Positions 27,712 through 37,047 of a stretch of 64,000 nucleotides of DNA are shown piece after piece. Both the position numbers and the translations under genes were made by a program. The first letter of the stretch is position 1; each line of letters starts with the position of its first letter. This DNA comes from Halanaerobium hydrogeniformans (lineage in GTDB: Bacteria > Bacillota > Halanaerobiia > Halanaerobiales > Halanaerobiaceae). The notes below the pieces were generated by a model, which was not told the DNA's origin, searched no databases, and saw only the letters and a program-made list of their open reading frames with translations. The stretch spans positions 682,001-746,000 of the forward strand of contig NC_014654.1 of the NCBI RefSeq assembly GCF_000166415.1, read 5' to 3'.

Positions 27712-27830
27712 ATATATCCTCTCCTATAAAATATTAGTTTACAACTAAGTTATATCATAATATAAATATACTATAATATAACAATAGAGTCAATAATTTC
27801 AAATAAAGGGGGGTGAAACAATAAATAAAA

Positions 27831-27898
27831 TTGTCTTTTAAATTTAAGCCAGCTATTAACCATAAGAATTTAAATATTATCAGAACATTAAGTTTTCA
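27831..27898 (+). pseudogene. tnpB: TnpB, N-terminal fragment before the IS3 insertion
   Basis: Reads LSFKFKPAINHKNLNIIRTL and breaks at SF-His, where the IS3 copy 3 enters. The match to the start of the TnpB at 37248 (RLSFKFKPKLSHKQLVIIN) fixes the frame. No ATG is present; TTG at 27831 is the best start. GGGGGG lies about 18 bases upstream. Confidence 0.75.
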
Positions 27899-28048
27899 CT
27901 ATATAGCCCCCTAACAGAATTGGAGAAAAAGTTTGAAAGTGATATACTCTAATTACAAGGGGGAAACACCAATCTATATAGCCCCCTAACAGAATTGGAG
28001 AAAAAGTTTGAAAGTGATATACTCTAATTACAAGGGGGAAACACCAAT
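27899..28048 (+). repeat. Tandem duplication of the IS left end (2 x 75 bp)
   Basis: Two identical 75-bp units, each with the terminal repeat, the TTGGAG/TATACT promoter and the AAGGGGG ribosome site, ending at ACACCAAT. Only the second unit is followed by the OrfA coding sequence. Confidence 0.95.
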
Positions 28049-28358
28049 GGCAAACAGAAAATATTCCGATGAAACTAAAGAACAAATTGTAAAAGAATGT
28101 CGCGAAATAGGTAACACAGCTCTTGTAGCAAGACGACATAATATTTCTAAGCATACTGTTTACAGCTGGGTCAAAAAAGCTAAAGAAACAGGATCAGTTA
28201 GATCTCTTCCTAAAGATGAAAAAAAGCAAATGAAAGAGATAGAAAATAGATTAAGTAAAATGAGCGATGAAAATGATAAGCTCAAAAAAATTGTAGCAGA
28301 AAAAGAATTAGAATTAGCGATTTTAAGGGAGTTGAGAGATAAAGTAAACCCCCGATAG
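28047..28358 (+). CDS. IS3-family transposase OrfA (copy 3)
   Basis: Identical 103-residue HTH subunit as in copies 1 and 2, starting at the ATG right after the second unit of the 75-bp tandem duplication. Two copies of the promoter now lie upstream, which could raise its expression. OrfB in this copy is frameshifted, so only OrfA is complete. Confidence 0.9.
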   Translation: MANRKYSDETKEQIVKECREIGNTALVARRHNISKHTVYSWVKKAKETGSVRSLPKDEKKQMKEIENRLSKMSDENDKLKKIVAEKELELAILRELRDKVNPR

Positions 28359-29313
28359 CCCTCAAAGTTCAGATTGCATCAAAGTGGATAAATAAAGGGT
28401 ATAAAATCTCTATTGTTTTAGACTTTGTTGGGCTTAATTCTTCCACTTACTACAGTAATATAAATAGAAAAACTGAGAGTGAAAGTACTAATAGCAGCAA
28501 TTCCAATAATCCTCAAGGAAGACCTGTCCCTGGGTATTCTCTAACTGAATCAGGTGAAAAAATATCTGATGAACAGATTAAAGAATGGCTCTTAGAACTG
28601 GTTGCAGGAGATGGCTTCCCTTATGGTTACAGGAAACTTACAGTCTGTTTAAAAGAAGACTATAACTTGAAAATAAATAAGAAAAAGTATACAGGTTATG
28701 CAAAGAACTGGATATATTAAGATCGCAAAGAAAAATCAAAAAATTTAGACCTAAAAAGATTGCAAAACAGGAAGAAATTACAGAACCAAATCAACTCTGG
28801 CAGATGGATTTAAAATACGGCTACATAAATGGAACAGATCAGTTCTTTTTCCAGATGTCAGTAATTGATGTCTTTGATAAGACTGTTATAGATTATCACC
28901 TGGGACTAAGCTGTAAAGCTAAAGATACCTGCAGGGTATTAAAGGCTGCTTTAAATAAAAGAAAGCTGTATAAAGGCATGAATTTGCCTAAAATTAGAAC
29001 AGATAATGGACCACAATTTGTCTCTAAATTATTTGGAGACACCTGTGAAAAACTGGGGGTAGAGCATCAGAGAATTCCAGTTAGAACACCTAATATGAAT
29101 GCTCATATAGAATCATTTCATTCGGTTTTAGAAAAAGATTGTTATTCAATTAATGAATTCAGTAGTTTTATTGACGCCTATAAAAAAGTCAGTGAGTATA
29201 TGAATTATTATAACAACAGATACCGTCATGGCAGTCTTAATGATATGCCTCCAGCAAAATTTTATAAACTGGCTAAAGCAGAAAAAATAGTTGCTGAACC
29301 AGTACTCGCCTAA
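28358..29313 (+). pseudogene. IS3-family transposase OrfB (copy 3), frameshifted
   Basis: In AATAAGAAAAAGTAT (near 28682) this copy has five A where copy 2 has six. The N-terminal third is therefore out of frame with the DDE core. The longest ATG-initiated frame is 28804-29313, which keeps all three catalytic acids but lacks the HTH_21 region. Confidence 0.85.
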
Positions 29314-29383
29314 ATCAAAAAATGAGAAACTAAGAATGAGCGAGCTTAACAAACATATTTTCCATATTTAGGGGGTTGAACCG

Positions 29384-30558
29384 TTCATACATCTAAACTA
29401 TATAATATTGTTAATTATTCTATTCACAATGGAGAAAATAAACCTGTATATACTAAATTAGATAAAAAATTTAGAGGTAACTGGCATTGTGATTATTTAC
29501 ATTCACATAATAGACAACATTGTCTAAAATTATTAGCTCAAAATTGGAAATCATATTTCAGAAGTTTAAATGATTATAAAAATAATCCTTCTAAATACAA
29601 TGCCATACCTAAACCTCCTAGATATAAATATTTAGATTCTAATCCCAATGAGATTATTTTTACCAACCAAGCTATTAGAATTAAAAACGGTAATCTTTTA
29701 TTATCTTTATCTAAAAAGATAAGATCTGATTATAAAGTGGACAATCTTAAATTTGAGCTTTCTGATAAAGTTCAAAGCTTTATAAACATGGATTCTATCC
29801 AACAGGTAAAGATCAAAAGAAAATCCGGTTCCAATAGATGGTATTTAATTGTTTTTTATAACAAAGAGTGTAAAAACAACGATGGTAAAAATGTAATGAG
29901 TATTGATCCTGGATTAGATAATTTAGCTGCTATAACATTTAAAGACAGTAATAAAAATTATTTAATTAATGGTAAACCTCTTAAATCTAAAAACTCTTAT
30001 TACAATAAAGAAATTGCAAGACTGTCATCTATTAGAATGAAACAGGTTGGTAGTAGGAAATTTAAAAACACCAATAAGATTAAAGCCCTTAGAGTTGATA
30101 GGAATAATTATGTTTTAAACTACCTGCATAAAGCAAGCAGGCGGGTAATTGATATAGCATTAGATAACAAGGTGGGTACTATTGTTATTGGTAATATTAA
30201 AAACATCAAACAAAATTCTACTATTAAATCTTTTGTTCAAATACCAGTACAGCGATTCATTAATATGATTGAGTATAAGGCTGAATTAGGAGGTATTAAT
30301 GTTGTTAGACTTAATGAAGCATATACTAGTGGATGTAGTGCTATTGAGTTAGAAAAAATTAATAAATCTAATTATAATAAGTCTCGTAGAGTATATAGGG
30401 GTTTGTTTAAAAATAAAAAGACCAACATTAATAGTGATATTAACGGTAGTCTCAATATATTAAGGAAATATTTGAAAGATAAATGTATTCCTGAACTCAT
30501 TAATGGAGCTAGGGATAATGGAGTTGTGTACCCTCCGAGACGAATAAGTGTTGCTTAA
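29384..30558 (+). pseudogene. tnpB: TnpB RNA-guided nuclease, main part after IS3 insertion
   Basis: About 391 codons, open from the IS boundary: HTSKLYNIVNYSIHNGENKP onward. The RuvC-like acids are D in SIDPGLDN, a probable E in LNEAYTSGCS and D in NSDINGSLNIL. Zn-finger cysteines are largely missing, as in its relative at 37248. TnpB proteins are RNA-guided nucleases using a right-end RNA. Joined to 27831-27898 the frame would give about 414 residues. An internal GTG at 29737 opens a 273-residue frame, which would lack the N-terminal RNA/DNA-binding part. Confidence 0.87.
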
Positions 30559-30561
30559 TAG

Positions 30562-30683
30562 GTGGAAACTTAATTACAAAACTTCGTCTAAATCTATCTA
30601 GTAGCATATAGCCACTGTGGTTTATGTGAAGTAATAGAAGCTCCTTCCAAATCTTGTTTTTGATTTGGTGGGAGAGGTTCACG
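30562..30683 (+). ncRNA. Right end of IS605-type element, candidate omega RNA scaffold (copy 1)
   Basis: Non-coding tail of tnpB ending in a hairpin (arms near CTCCTTCCAAATC and GATTTGGTGGGAG around TTGTTTTT) and GGTTCAC. In the family, an RNA from this region is the TnpB guide scaffold, and bases beyond the end act as guide. Compared with the end at 38505-38634, stem changes are partly compensatory. Its transcription is not shown by sequence. Confidence 0.55.
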
Positions 30684-30712
30684 GAGACCTTGAGGGAAGG
30701 AAGGTGAATAAA

Positions 30713-31063
30713 ATGACTGAAGATAACAAACTTAATAAAATACTTTCGAAAATTGAAGCAGTAGATACAAAAGTTACTAATTTGGATACTAAAGTTACTA
30801 ATTTAGATACAAAAGTTACTAACTTAGATGGTAGAGTAGCTAAGCTTGAAGACAAATTCGATAAGCGTGCTGAACAGGTCGATAGAAGGTTTGATAAAGT
30901 TGATAATAAACTGAACAAAATGGATAAAACCTTAACTGTGACATATAAGCAAACTGGTCATTTAACCGAGTTTGAAAATGTAACTCTTTCGAAACTAAAC
31001 AGTATACAATATGACCTTTCTTATTTAATTAAAAAAGATAAAAAAGCTGTTAAGAATGATTAA
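30713..31063 (+). CDS. Coiled-coil protein with tandem heptads
   Basis: 116 residues from ATG 30713, behind GGGAAGGAAGG. Three consecutive 21-bp units encode the heptad DTKVTNL, followed by GRVAKLEDKFDKRAEQVDRR and FDKVDNKLNKMDK. The C-terminal part (TLSKLNSIQYDLSYLIKK) resembles that of the protein at 23503. Both look like trimeric or dimeric coiled coils of unknown role. The right end of the IS605-type element lies 30 bases upstream and has moved this gene away from the promoter at 24680-24708. Confidence 0.68.
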   Translation: MTEDNKLNKILSKIEAVDTKVTNLDTKVTNLDTKVTNLDGRVAKLEDKFDKRAEQVDRRFDKVDNKLNKMDKTLTVTYKQTGHLTEFENVTLSKLNSIQYDLSYLIKKDKKAVKND

Positions 31064-31082
31064 TTAAATATAGTAAAAATTT

Positions 31083-31110
31083 AGAGCCTCTTAAATATTT
31101 AAGAGGCTCT
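31083..31110. terminator. Bidirectional terminator
   Basis: A perfect 28-base palindrome beginning AGAGCCTCTTAAAT lies between the convergent coiled-coil gene and the cstA gene, with A/T runs on both sides. Confidence 0.8.
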
Positions 31111-31148
31111 CATAAGTTCTTTTTAATTATTTTTTAAATTAAATGACT

Positions 31149-32587
31149 TTAAACTGCTTCTTTTTGTTGTTGAGGATACTCTATAAAATCAGCTTTTGAT
31201 ATTTTGTATAAAAATAACAGCATTGTAGTTACAGCTGTGATTATTCCTATAGGAACTGAAATATTATAGGCTAGTTGAAATCCTTCAGGAGCATAAAGAA
31301 TATATGTAGCAGAAACTCCAGTCATAAAGAATGCTGGTAAAGAAGCAATCCAGTGATTTTTGTCGTTCTTAGCAAGCCAGACTGCTCCAGCCCATAATAC
31401 TACCATAGCTACTGTTTGATTTGACCAGGCAAAATAGCGCCAGAGAATATCGAAGTTAATTTGAGACAGGCTGCCACCAATTATAAAAATAGGAATTGCC
31501 AGCATCAGTCTATTTTTAATAGATTTTTGTTCAAGATCAAAAATATCAGAAAGAGCTAATCTAACACTTCTAAATGCAGTATCTCCAGAAGTTATTGGTG
31601 CTGCAACAACTCCTAACATTGCCAGCAATCCACCAACAACACCCATCATTGAGCCAGTAATCTCATGAACGATTCCAGCTGGACCACCAAGTTCAACTAA
31701 AGCTGTATTCAAACCACCAGTGCTTTGGAAAAATGTCATAGCTGCAGCTGCCCAAATTAAAGCAACTATTCCTTCTGCTACCATAGCTCCATAGAAAATT
31801 TTACGCCCTTCTTTTTCATTTGTCGTACAGCGAGCCATAATAGGAGACTGGGTAGAGTGAAAACCACTAATAGCTCCACAGGCAATGGTAACAAACATCA
31901 AGGGCCAGATTGGCAGAGATTCAGGATGTAAATTATTTAAAGCTATGTTCGGAATATCATAACTTCCAAAAATCAAGCCACCACCAACACCTAAAGCCAT
32001 TACCAAAAGCGCAAGTCCAAAAATCGGATAAAGCTTGCCGATTATTTTATCTACAGGTAAAAATGTTGCCACAAAATAATAAGCTAAAATAATTATTAGC
32101 CAGCTGTTTACACCCATAAATGCAGGGGTTAAGTTAGCAAGTAACAGGGCCGGTCCTGTCATAAAAACTGTACCTACTAATATTAAGAGAAGAATAGTAA
32201 ATACTCTCATCGCTTGTCTAACTTTATTACCGAGATTTTCGCCGATAATCTCAGCTATAGAAGCTCCGTTAGAACGAATTGAAAGCATACCAGATAAATA
32301 ATCATGTACGCCTCCTGCAAAAATTGTTCCCAAAACTATCCAGATAAAAGCACTTGGTCCCCAAAGAGCTCCAGCAATTGCCCCAAAGATTGGTCCTAAA
32401 CCAGCTATATTCAAAAACTGAATTAAAAAGCTTTTTTCCAATCCATTGCAACATAATCTACACCATCAGCATTCGTAACAGCAGGAGTTTCTCTATCTAA
32501 TTCTGAACCAAAAATGTGATCAACGATCTTTCCATAAGTAAAATACCCTAAAATTAAAACTGCTAAAGAAATAAGAAATGAAGCCAT
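31149..32587 (-). pseudogene. cstA: CstA-family peptide/pyruvate carrier, frameshifted
   Basis: Multi-span membrane carrier of the CstA/BtsT family (uptake of pyruvate or peptides). The best start is the ATG at 32587, behind AGGAGG; an ATG at 32605 contains that RBS. The first frame ends YVAMDWKKAF-stop near 32425. The remaining 430-codon frame (from 32441) begins in another frame with SFLIQFLNIAGLGPIFGAIAG. One T lost from the T-run at 32424-32430 explains it, because with one more T it reads WKKAFLIQFLN. FHSTQSPIMARC and GDTAFRSVRLAL are family motifs. Intact length would be about 479 residues. Confidence 0.86.
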
Positions 32588-32625
32588 ATATGCATTCCTC
32601 CTCATAAGTTTTTATTACATATACA

Positions 32626-32655
32626 ATTATACACTTATAAGGATTGGATTGTCAA
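32626..32655 (-). promoter_or_regulatory. Hybrid IS/host promoter in front of cstA
   Basis: On the minus strand TTGACA (complement of 32650-32655), in the IS end, and TATAAT (complement of 32626-32631), in host DNA, are 18 bases apart and direct transcription into cstA. Confidence 0.68.
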
Positions 32656-32661
32656 TACTTT

Positions 32662-33459
32662 TTACAACAATTTTTTATCGAACATTAAATATCTATATTC
32701 AACAGGTGTTAGGTAATCTAACGACCCGTGGATTCTGTGGTTATTATACCAGTTAACATAGTCAAATAGCTCATATTCCAGCTCTTCAAAGCTGTTAAAT
32801 ATTCTGTCATAAGCAAATTCAGTCTTAACTACTTTAAAGGCTGCTTCTGCCACTGCATTATCATATGGGCATCCTTTATTGCTTAAAGAACGCTCAATAT
32901 CAAACCTGACTAAAATATCATCGATAGCTTTATTTTTGAATTCATTACCTCTATCAGTATGTAAAATATTAATTTGATTTAGTGGTCTTTTAATACTTTT
33001 AAAAGCCTCAGTTACTAATTCGGCATTTTTCTTTTTACCTGCTGCATAACCAACAAATTCACGGTTGAAGAGATCTATGATCAGACAGACATAGTTCCAT
33101 TTTCCTTTTACATTAACATAGGTTAAATCACTGACAACAACGTCTAGAGCTTCTTCTTTGTTAAATTCTCTGTTTACAATATTGGCAATTTTATCTTCAT
33201 TACAGCTTGGAGAATGAACTTTGTATTGTTTTTTAGTATAAGTAGAAACTAGATTATATTTTTTCATTATTTTACCTATTCTTCGCTTGGACACCTGATA
33301 ACCTTTTTTAGCTAATTCTCTTTTGATTTTTCTGGTTCCATAGTGATTTCTACTTGCTTTGTAAATGGAAATCACTTCGCTTTCTAGTTCAACATCAACC
33401 TGTTTTTCTTTAGGGGTATAATAGATCATACCCCTTGATATATTGAGTGCTCTGCACAT
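32662..33459 (-). CDS. IS3-family transposase OrfB (copy B)
   Basis: 265 residues, identical to OrfB of copy A: DDE triad in VVSDLTYV, LHTDRGNEF and NAVAEAAFK. The frame is open upstream of the first ATG into the orfA overlap, as expected for a -1 frameshift product. Intact. Confidence 0.93.
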   Translation of the reverse strand: MCRALNISRGMIYYTPKEKQVDVELESEVISIYKASRNHYGTRKIKRELAKKGYQVSKRRIGKIMKKYNLVSTYTKKQYKVHSPSCNEDKIANIVNREFNKEEALDVVVSDLTYVNVKGKWNYVCLIIDLFNREFVGYAAGKKKNAELVTEAFKSIKRPLNQINILHTDRGNEFKNKAIDDILVRFDIERSLSNKGCPYDNAVAEAAFKVVKTEFAYDRIFNSFEELEYELFDYVNWYNNHRIHGSLDYLTPVEYRYLMFDKKLL

Positions 33460-33500
33460 GGCGCTAATACTGTATTTATCCCTGTTTGCCTTAATAACTG

Positions 33501-33773
33501 CTACTTTCGTCCCATTATCAGCGCCGCTTGCTTTAAAATATCATTCTCCATTTTTAACTGCTTGTTTTCTTTTTGTAATTTAATTAATTCTTTTTCTTTA
33601 TCAGATCTATTATCTTTAGCGCTGAATGAACCTGAGTTATTATAGTCTTTTATCCATTTATGAAGTGTGGACCTTGCCATTCCATATTCATTGAGTATTT
33701 CAGTTTGATTTTTACCATTATTGGCCAGAGCAACAACTTTTCTTTTGATTTCTTCAGGATATTTTGTAGGCAT
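33501..33773 (-). CDS. IS3-family transposase OrfA (copy B)
   Basis: 90 residues from the ATG at 33773, which has GGAGG ten bases upstream (an earlier in-frame ATG at 33788 overlaps that RBS). HTH_Tnp_1 domain: YPEEIKRKVVALANNGKNQT, then YGMARSTLHKWIKDYN. A charged zipper tail ends IMGRK. Confidence 0.92.
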   Translation of the reverse strand: MPTKYPEEIKRKVVALANNGKNQTEILNEYGMARSTLHKWIKDYNNSGSFSAKDNRSDKEKELIKLQKENKQLKMENDILKQAALIMGRK

Positions 33774-33909
33774 GATATTTTCCTCCATTTTAGTTTGTTA
33801 TTATCTTATTATATCATGTCCGAGAAAAAACTGTTTAATTAATTATACCCGATCCAGATATTAACAAAGAATATTTAACTGAAAAGTAAAAATATTATAC
33901 TGAAATGCA

Positions 33910-34680
33910 TTATTTAAGATTCAAAAGTTTGTTAATCTCATCAACTCGACTGCGGCTGACAGAAATTTCACTTTCTGAATAGTTTTCCATTCTAATCTGA
34001 TACTTGCCTTTAAACCATGGAATTACCGCTTTAATATTCTTAAGATTTACAATATAGCTTTTATGAATTCTATAAAAATAATCAGGTAATATTTCTTCTA
34101 AGTCTTTAAGCTGGAATTGAGTCATATATGATTTTTTATAACTGTGTGCCCAAACTTTTTTATCTTTAGTAGAAAAATAGTAAATATCTTGAAAGTTAAG
34201 CATCAAAAAACAGTCTCCATCTACTACGGCAATTTTATTGATCTCCTCTTTATTTTCATTAGCTTCAAGTATATTTAAAAGATTTTCCATCTTTTTTTGA
34301 TAATTACCTTGATCTAAAATTCTTTCTTTAGCTTTTAATAGGCTTTTATGAAGCCTTTGCTCAGAAATAGGCTTGAGCAGATAATCAACAGCAGATAATT
34401 TAAAAGCTTCAACAGCATGCTCATCAAAAGCAGTGGTAAATATTATATAAGGAGGATTATCTCGATTTTGCAGCTGTTGAGCAATTTCAATGCCAGTTTT
34501 ACCAGGTAATTGAATATCCAGCATTATAAGATCCAAGTCATTTTTTTCTAAAATTTTTAATGCTTCACTGCCATCAACAGCTAAAAATAAAAGCTCAAAG
34601 TCATCTTCTTGTTTTAATAAATATTTAAGTTCAACTCTAGCTGGCCGCTCGTCTTCTACAATCATTGTCCGGATTTTCAA
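33910..34680 (-). CDS. lytT: LytTR-family response regulator
   Basis: 256 residues. REC domain with the acidic pocket VEDERPARVEL and the phospho-acceptor Asp in DLIMLDIQLPG, plus the TTAFDEHAVEAF and DYLLKP motifs. The C-terminal LytTR DNA-binding domain contains YFYRIHKSYIVNLKNIKAVI and ends near ISVSRSRVDEINKLL. It follows the sensor kinase by one base, so the two are co-transcribed. In BtsSR/LytSR-type systems such pairs switch on pyruvate carriers; the CstA-type gene on the other side of the IS is the likely target. Confidence 0.92.
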   Translation of the reverse strand: MKIRTMIVEDERPARVELKYLLKQEDDFELLFLAVDGSEALKILEKNDLDLIMLDIQLPGKTGIEIAQQLQNRDNPPYIIFTTAFDEHAVEAFKLSAVDYLLKPISEQRLHKSLLKAKERILDQGNYQKKMENLLNILEANENKEEINKIAVVDGDCFLMLNFQDIYYFSTKDKKVWAHSYKKSYMTQFQLKDLEEILPDYFYRIHKSYIVNLKNIKAVIPWFKGKYQIRMENYSESEISVSRSRVDEINKLLNLK

Positions 34681-34681
34681 T

Positions 34682-36382
34682 TTATTCTTCTCCTTTCATA
34701 AGTGGTGTTAAAGGGATTTTAATTATATTTTTAAAACTATAATCAGAATTCGAGCTGATTTTTAGTTTTGCACTATTACCATAGACAGACTGCAGGCGCT
34801 CTTTAATATTTTTTAAACCAATAGAGTTATTATCAGAATTAAAAATATCATCCATATCTTTTTCTGAAACACCAATCCCATTATCGCTAATTACAATTTT
34901 TAGACTATCATTTTCTTTAATTATAGATGTTTCAACTTTCCCACCTTCTTTAAGTGGATAAATACCATGTTTGATTGAGTTTTCAATCAGAGGCTGAATA
35001 ATAAATGGAGGTATTTTATAATCCATTAAATCAGCTTCAATATTCCATTCTACTTCAAGTCTTGACCCCAGTCGAGCTTTTTCTATACTCAAATAATCTT
35101 TAGAAAAATCTATTTCCTGTTTTAAAGTTATTTGGTGAATATCACGTTTTAAAGTTCTACGGAAAATACCGGCTAATTTAATCAAAAGATTTCTTGCTTT
35201 TTTCGGTTTGTTTCTGCATAGAGCAGAAATCGTATTCATTGAGTTAAATAGAAAGTGAGGGTTAATCTGTGTCTGAAGTGCTTTTAATTCTGCTTCGCTT
35301 TTGAGTTCTGCCTGTTTGGAAAGGCGAAACAATTTAATCTGAGTTGCTAAAAGATTAGCAATACCTTCCGCCATTTTAATATCTAAAACAGATATCTTTT
35401 TATTAATTCTATATAATTTAAGCAAACCATATACACTATTTTCGATTTTCAAGGGGGTAATTACAACATTGGCAAGTGGACATTTATTATTAGCACAATT
35501 AATTTCTCCTTTTTCATCAATAACTATAGTTGTCTCTTCTTTAAGTGCTTTTTTACTGGCTTCAGTTTTAATCTTTTCTCCTTCAAAATGATGATCATCT
35601 CCACTACCAACAAAAGCAAGAACCTGTTTTTTATCAGTTATTGCTACTGCATCAGCACCACTTTCTTCTTTTATCATCTTAATAATTTCAGCAGCTGATT
35701 CTGAATCAAGTCCACTTTGAATGATAGGAAGTGAGCGGTCAGCAATAGAGAGAACTTTTTCTGCCTGAAGGGCTCGTATTTTTTGATGCTCTTCTTTAAC
35801 ATTGTTTAAAATACTGATGAAAATAGCAATACCTAAAGCATTGCTAAATACCATTGGTATAGCAATAATCTGGACAAGGTCTACAGCTAGAGCAAATGGT
35901 CTGCTAAAAATCAAAACTATAATCATTTCTATAACTAAAGCAAAGCCTCCAATAAGAAAACCGTTTTTAAAATTTATTTCGTCATTTAAATATTTTTGGT
36001 GAAAATAGCCACCTATTAAACCGGTTAAAGTTGTACCAACAGCACAGGCTAAAGCTGTAAAGCCACCTAATGAAAAGCGGTGTAAGCCAGAAGTTAAGCC
36101 AACTGCAAAACCAATTAAAGGCCCGCCAACTAAACCACCTACTAAAGCACCAATACCTCTGATATTAGCATAAGCATCCATTATTATAATACCCATATAT
36201 GTACCTAAAATACTTAAGATAGAGAAAAAGACAAACAAAAAAGTTTTTTCATATTTATTAAATTTTTTTTTGAAAATATATTTAACACCATTAATTCGGC
36301 TCAAAACATAAGCGAATGTTACTATAACACTCATGCTGCGAAATAAATTAAATAATAATACAAAAACTCTACTATAATCCAT
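34682..36382 (-). CDS. lytS: LytS-family sensor histidine kinase
   Basis: 566 residues. The N-terminal ~190 residues form the 5TMR-LYT membrane sensor (GIGALVGGLVGGPLIGFAVG is typical). A GAF-like cytosolic domain follows (EESGADAVAITDKKQVLAFV), with a Cys pair in CANNKCPLANV that may bind metal or sense redox state. The His_kinase domain shows NPHFLFNSMNTISALCR, and the HATPase has VISDNGIGV. The LytS/BtsS branch senses extracellular pyruvate or related metabolites. Confidence 0.92.
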   Translation of the reverse strand: MDYSRVFVLLFNLFRSMSVIVTFAYVLSRINGVKYIFKKKFNKYEKTFLFVFFSILSILGTYMGIIIMDAYANIRGIGALVGGLVGGPLIGFAVGLTSGLHRFSLGGFTALACAVGTTLTGLIGGYFHQKYLNDEINFKNGFLIGGFALVIEMIIVLIFSRPFALAVDLVQIIAIPMVFSNALGIAIFISILNNVKEEHQKIRALQAEKVLSIADRSLPIIQSGLDSESAAEIIKMIKEESGADAVAITDKKQVLAFVGSGDDHHFEGEKIKTEASKKALKEETTIVIDEKGEINCANNKCPLANVVITPLKIENSVYGLLKLYRINKKISVLDIKMAEGIANLLATQIKLFRLSKQAELKSEAELKALQTQINPHFLFNSMNTISALCRNKPKKARNLLIKLAGIFRRTLKRDIHQITLKQEIDFSKDYLSIEKARLGSRLEVEWNIEADLMDYKIPPFIIQPLIENSIKHGIYPLKEGGKVETSIIKENDSLKIVISDNGIGVSEKDMDDIFNSDNNSIGLKNIKERLQSVYGNSAKLKISSNSDYSFKNIIKIPLTPLMKGEE

Positions 36383-36472
36383 TTTTTAACCCCTTTATAA
36401 TTTTTAAAAAAATTCCAAAACTTGACATCTATTTTTATTATATAACATAAATTTTAATAAGTGAAATAAAAT

Positions 36473-36501
36473 TTGTTCTCAGCCTGAATTAGCTATATAA
36501 T
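36473..36501 (+). promoter_or_regulatory. Promoter of the TIM-barrel sigma-54 activator gene
   Basis: TTGTTC (36473-36478) and TATAAT (36496-36501) are 17 bases apart, 60 bases before the start codon. GAGGAGCAAGAG supplies the ribosome site. Confidence 0.55.
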
Positions 36502-36561
36502 TAATATAGATTAACCTATTATCTTAAAAGTTAATTATACTTTAATGAGGAGCAAGAGAAA

Positions 36562-36996
36562 ATGGATATCAAAACTCGCATTGCTAAAAGTATTAAAGAA
36601 AATCATCCTGTCATAGGAGTTGCTGTAGGCAGTGGATTATCAGCGAAACAGGTTGCAGAAGGTGGAGCTGATTTTATACTTGCTTTAAGTGCAGGTAAAT
36701 TCAGAAATGCTGGTGTGTCTTCAATGGGATGTATGCTTCCCTTTGCCAATAGCAATGATATGAACCTGGAATTTGCTAAAAAAGAGATTTTGCCGAGGGT
36801 TAAAAACATTCCGGTGGTTTTTGGTGCTTTTGCAGCAGATATTACTAAATCTAACGATACATTATTGGCTGATATTATAGAGGCTGGCTTTGTAGGAGTT
36901 AATAACTTTCCAACGGTAGCTTTAATCGATGGAAATTATAGAAAGGCTCTTGAAAAAAGTGGACTGGGCTTTCAAAGAGAAGTAGAATTTATCTAA
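36562..36996 (+). pseudogene. Sigma-54 activator with TIM-barrel sensor, N-terminal half of sensor
   Basis: 144 codons equal to the first half of the PEP-hydrolase-like TIM barrel: VIGVAVGSGLSAKQVAEGGA, ALSAGKFRNAGVSSMGCMLP and GFVGVNNFPTVALIDGNYRK. It aligns throughout with the stand-alone protein at 41506. After EVEFI the reading passes into the left end of an IS200/IS605-type element and stops. The protein resumes at 38635 (KKAVEKGLYTIAFVF). On its own this half-barrel is unlikely to fold. Confidence 0.88.
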
Positions 36997-37047
36997 AACT
37001 GCCAAGAAAACTCCATCCAAGCTATGCATTGGGTGGAGATGAATTGG

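Larger units (their letters stand above)
27899..29383 (+). mobile_element. IS3-family element, copy 3, with duplicated left end
   Basis: Same element as copies 1 and 2 but 1485 bp long, because the first 75 bases (27899-27973) are repeated in tandem (27974-28048). One A is missing in orfB. TTCA at 27895-27898 and 29384-29387 is the target duplication. The right end fits the same 16-base terminal repeat. Confidence 0.93.
24744..30683 (+). mobile_element. IS200/IS605-type element with two nested insertions
   Basis: Minus-strand tnpA and plus-strand tnpB are divergent and about 120 bases apart. The right end (hairpin near 30640-30680, closing at GGTTCAC) matches that of the element at 36994-38634. 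An IS21 element sits in tnpA and an IS3 element in tnpB. Without them the element would be about 1.94 kb. The left end is estimated by alignment to the second element and is good to about ten bases. Confidence 0.85.
32645..33856 (-). mobile_element. IS3-family (IS150-like) element, copy B, complete
   Basis: 1212 bp. Ends read inward TGGATTGTCAATAC and TGGATCGGGTATAA (15 of the first 24 bases match). Target duplication GAT at 32642-32644 and 33857-33859. Inverted relative to copy A at 1-1011. It lies between cstA and the LytS/LytT genes. Confidence 0.92.

Noticed and set aside
30763-30828. 21-bp repeats considered as iterons of a replication origin
   Set aside because: They encode in-frame heptads inside a gene with a good RBS; no replication gene is nearby.
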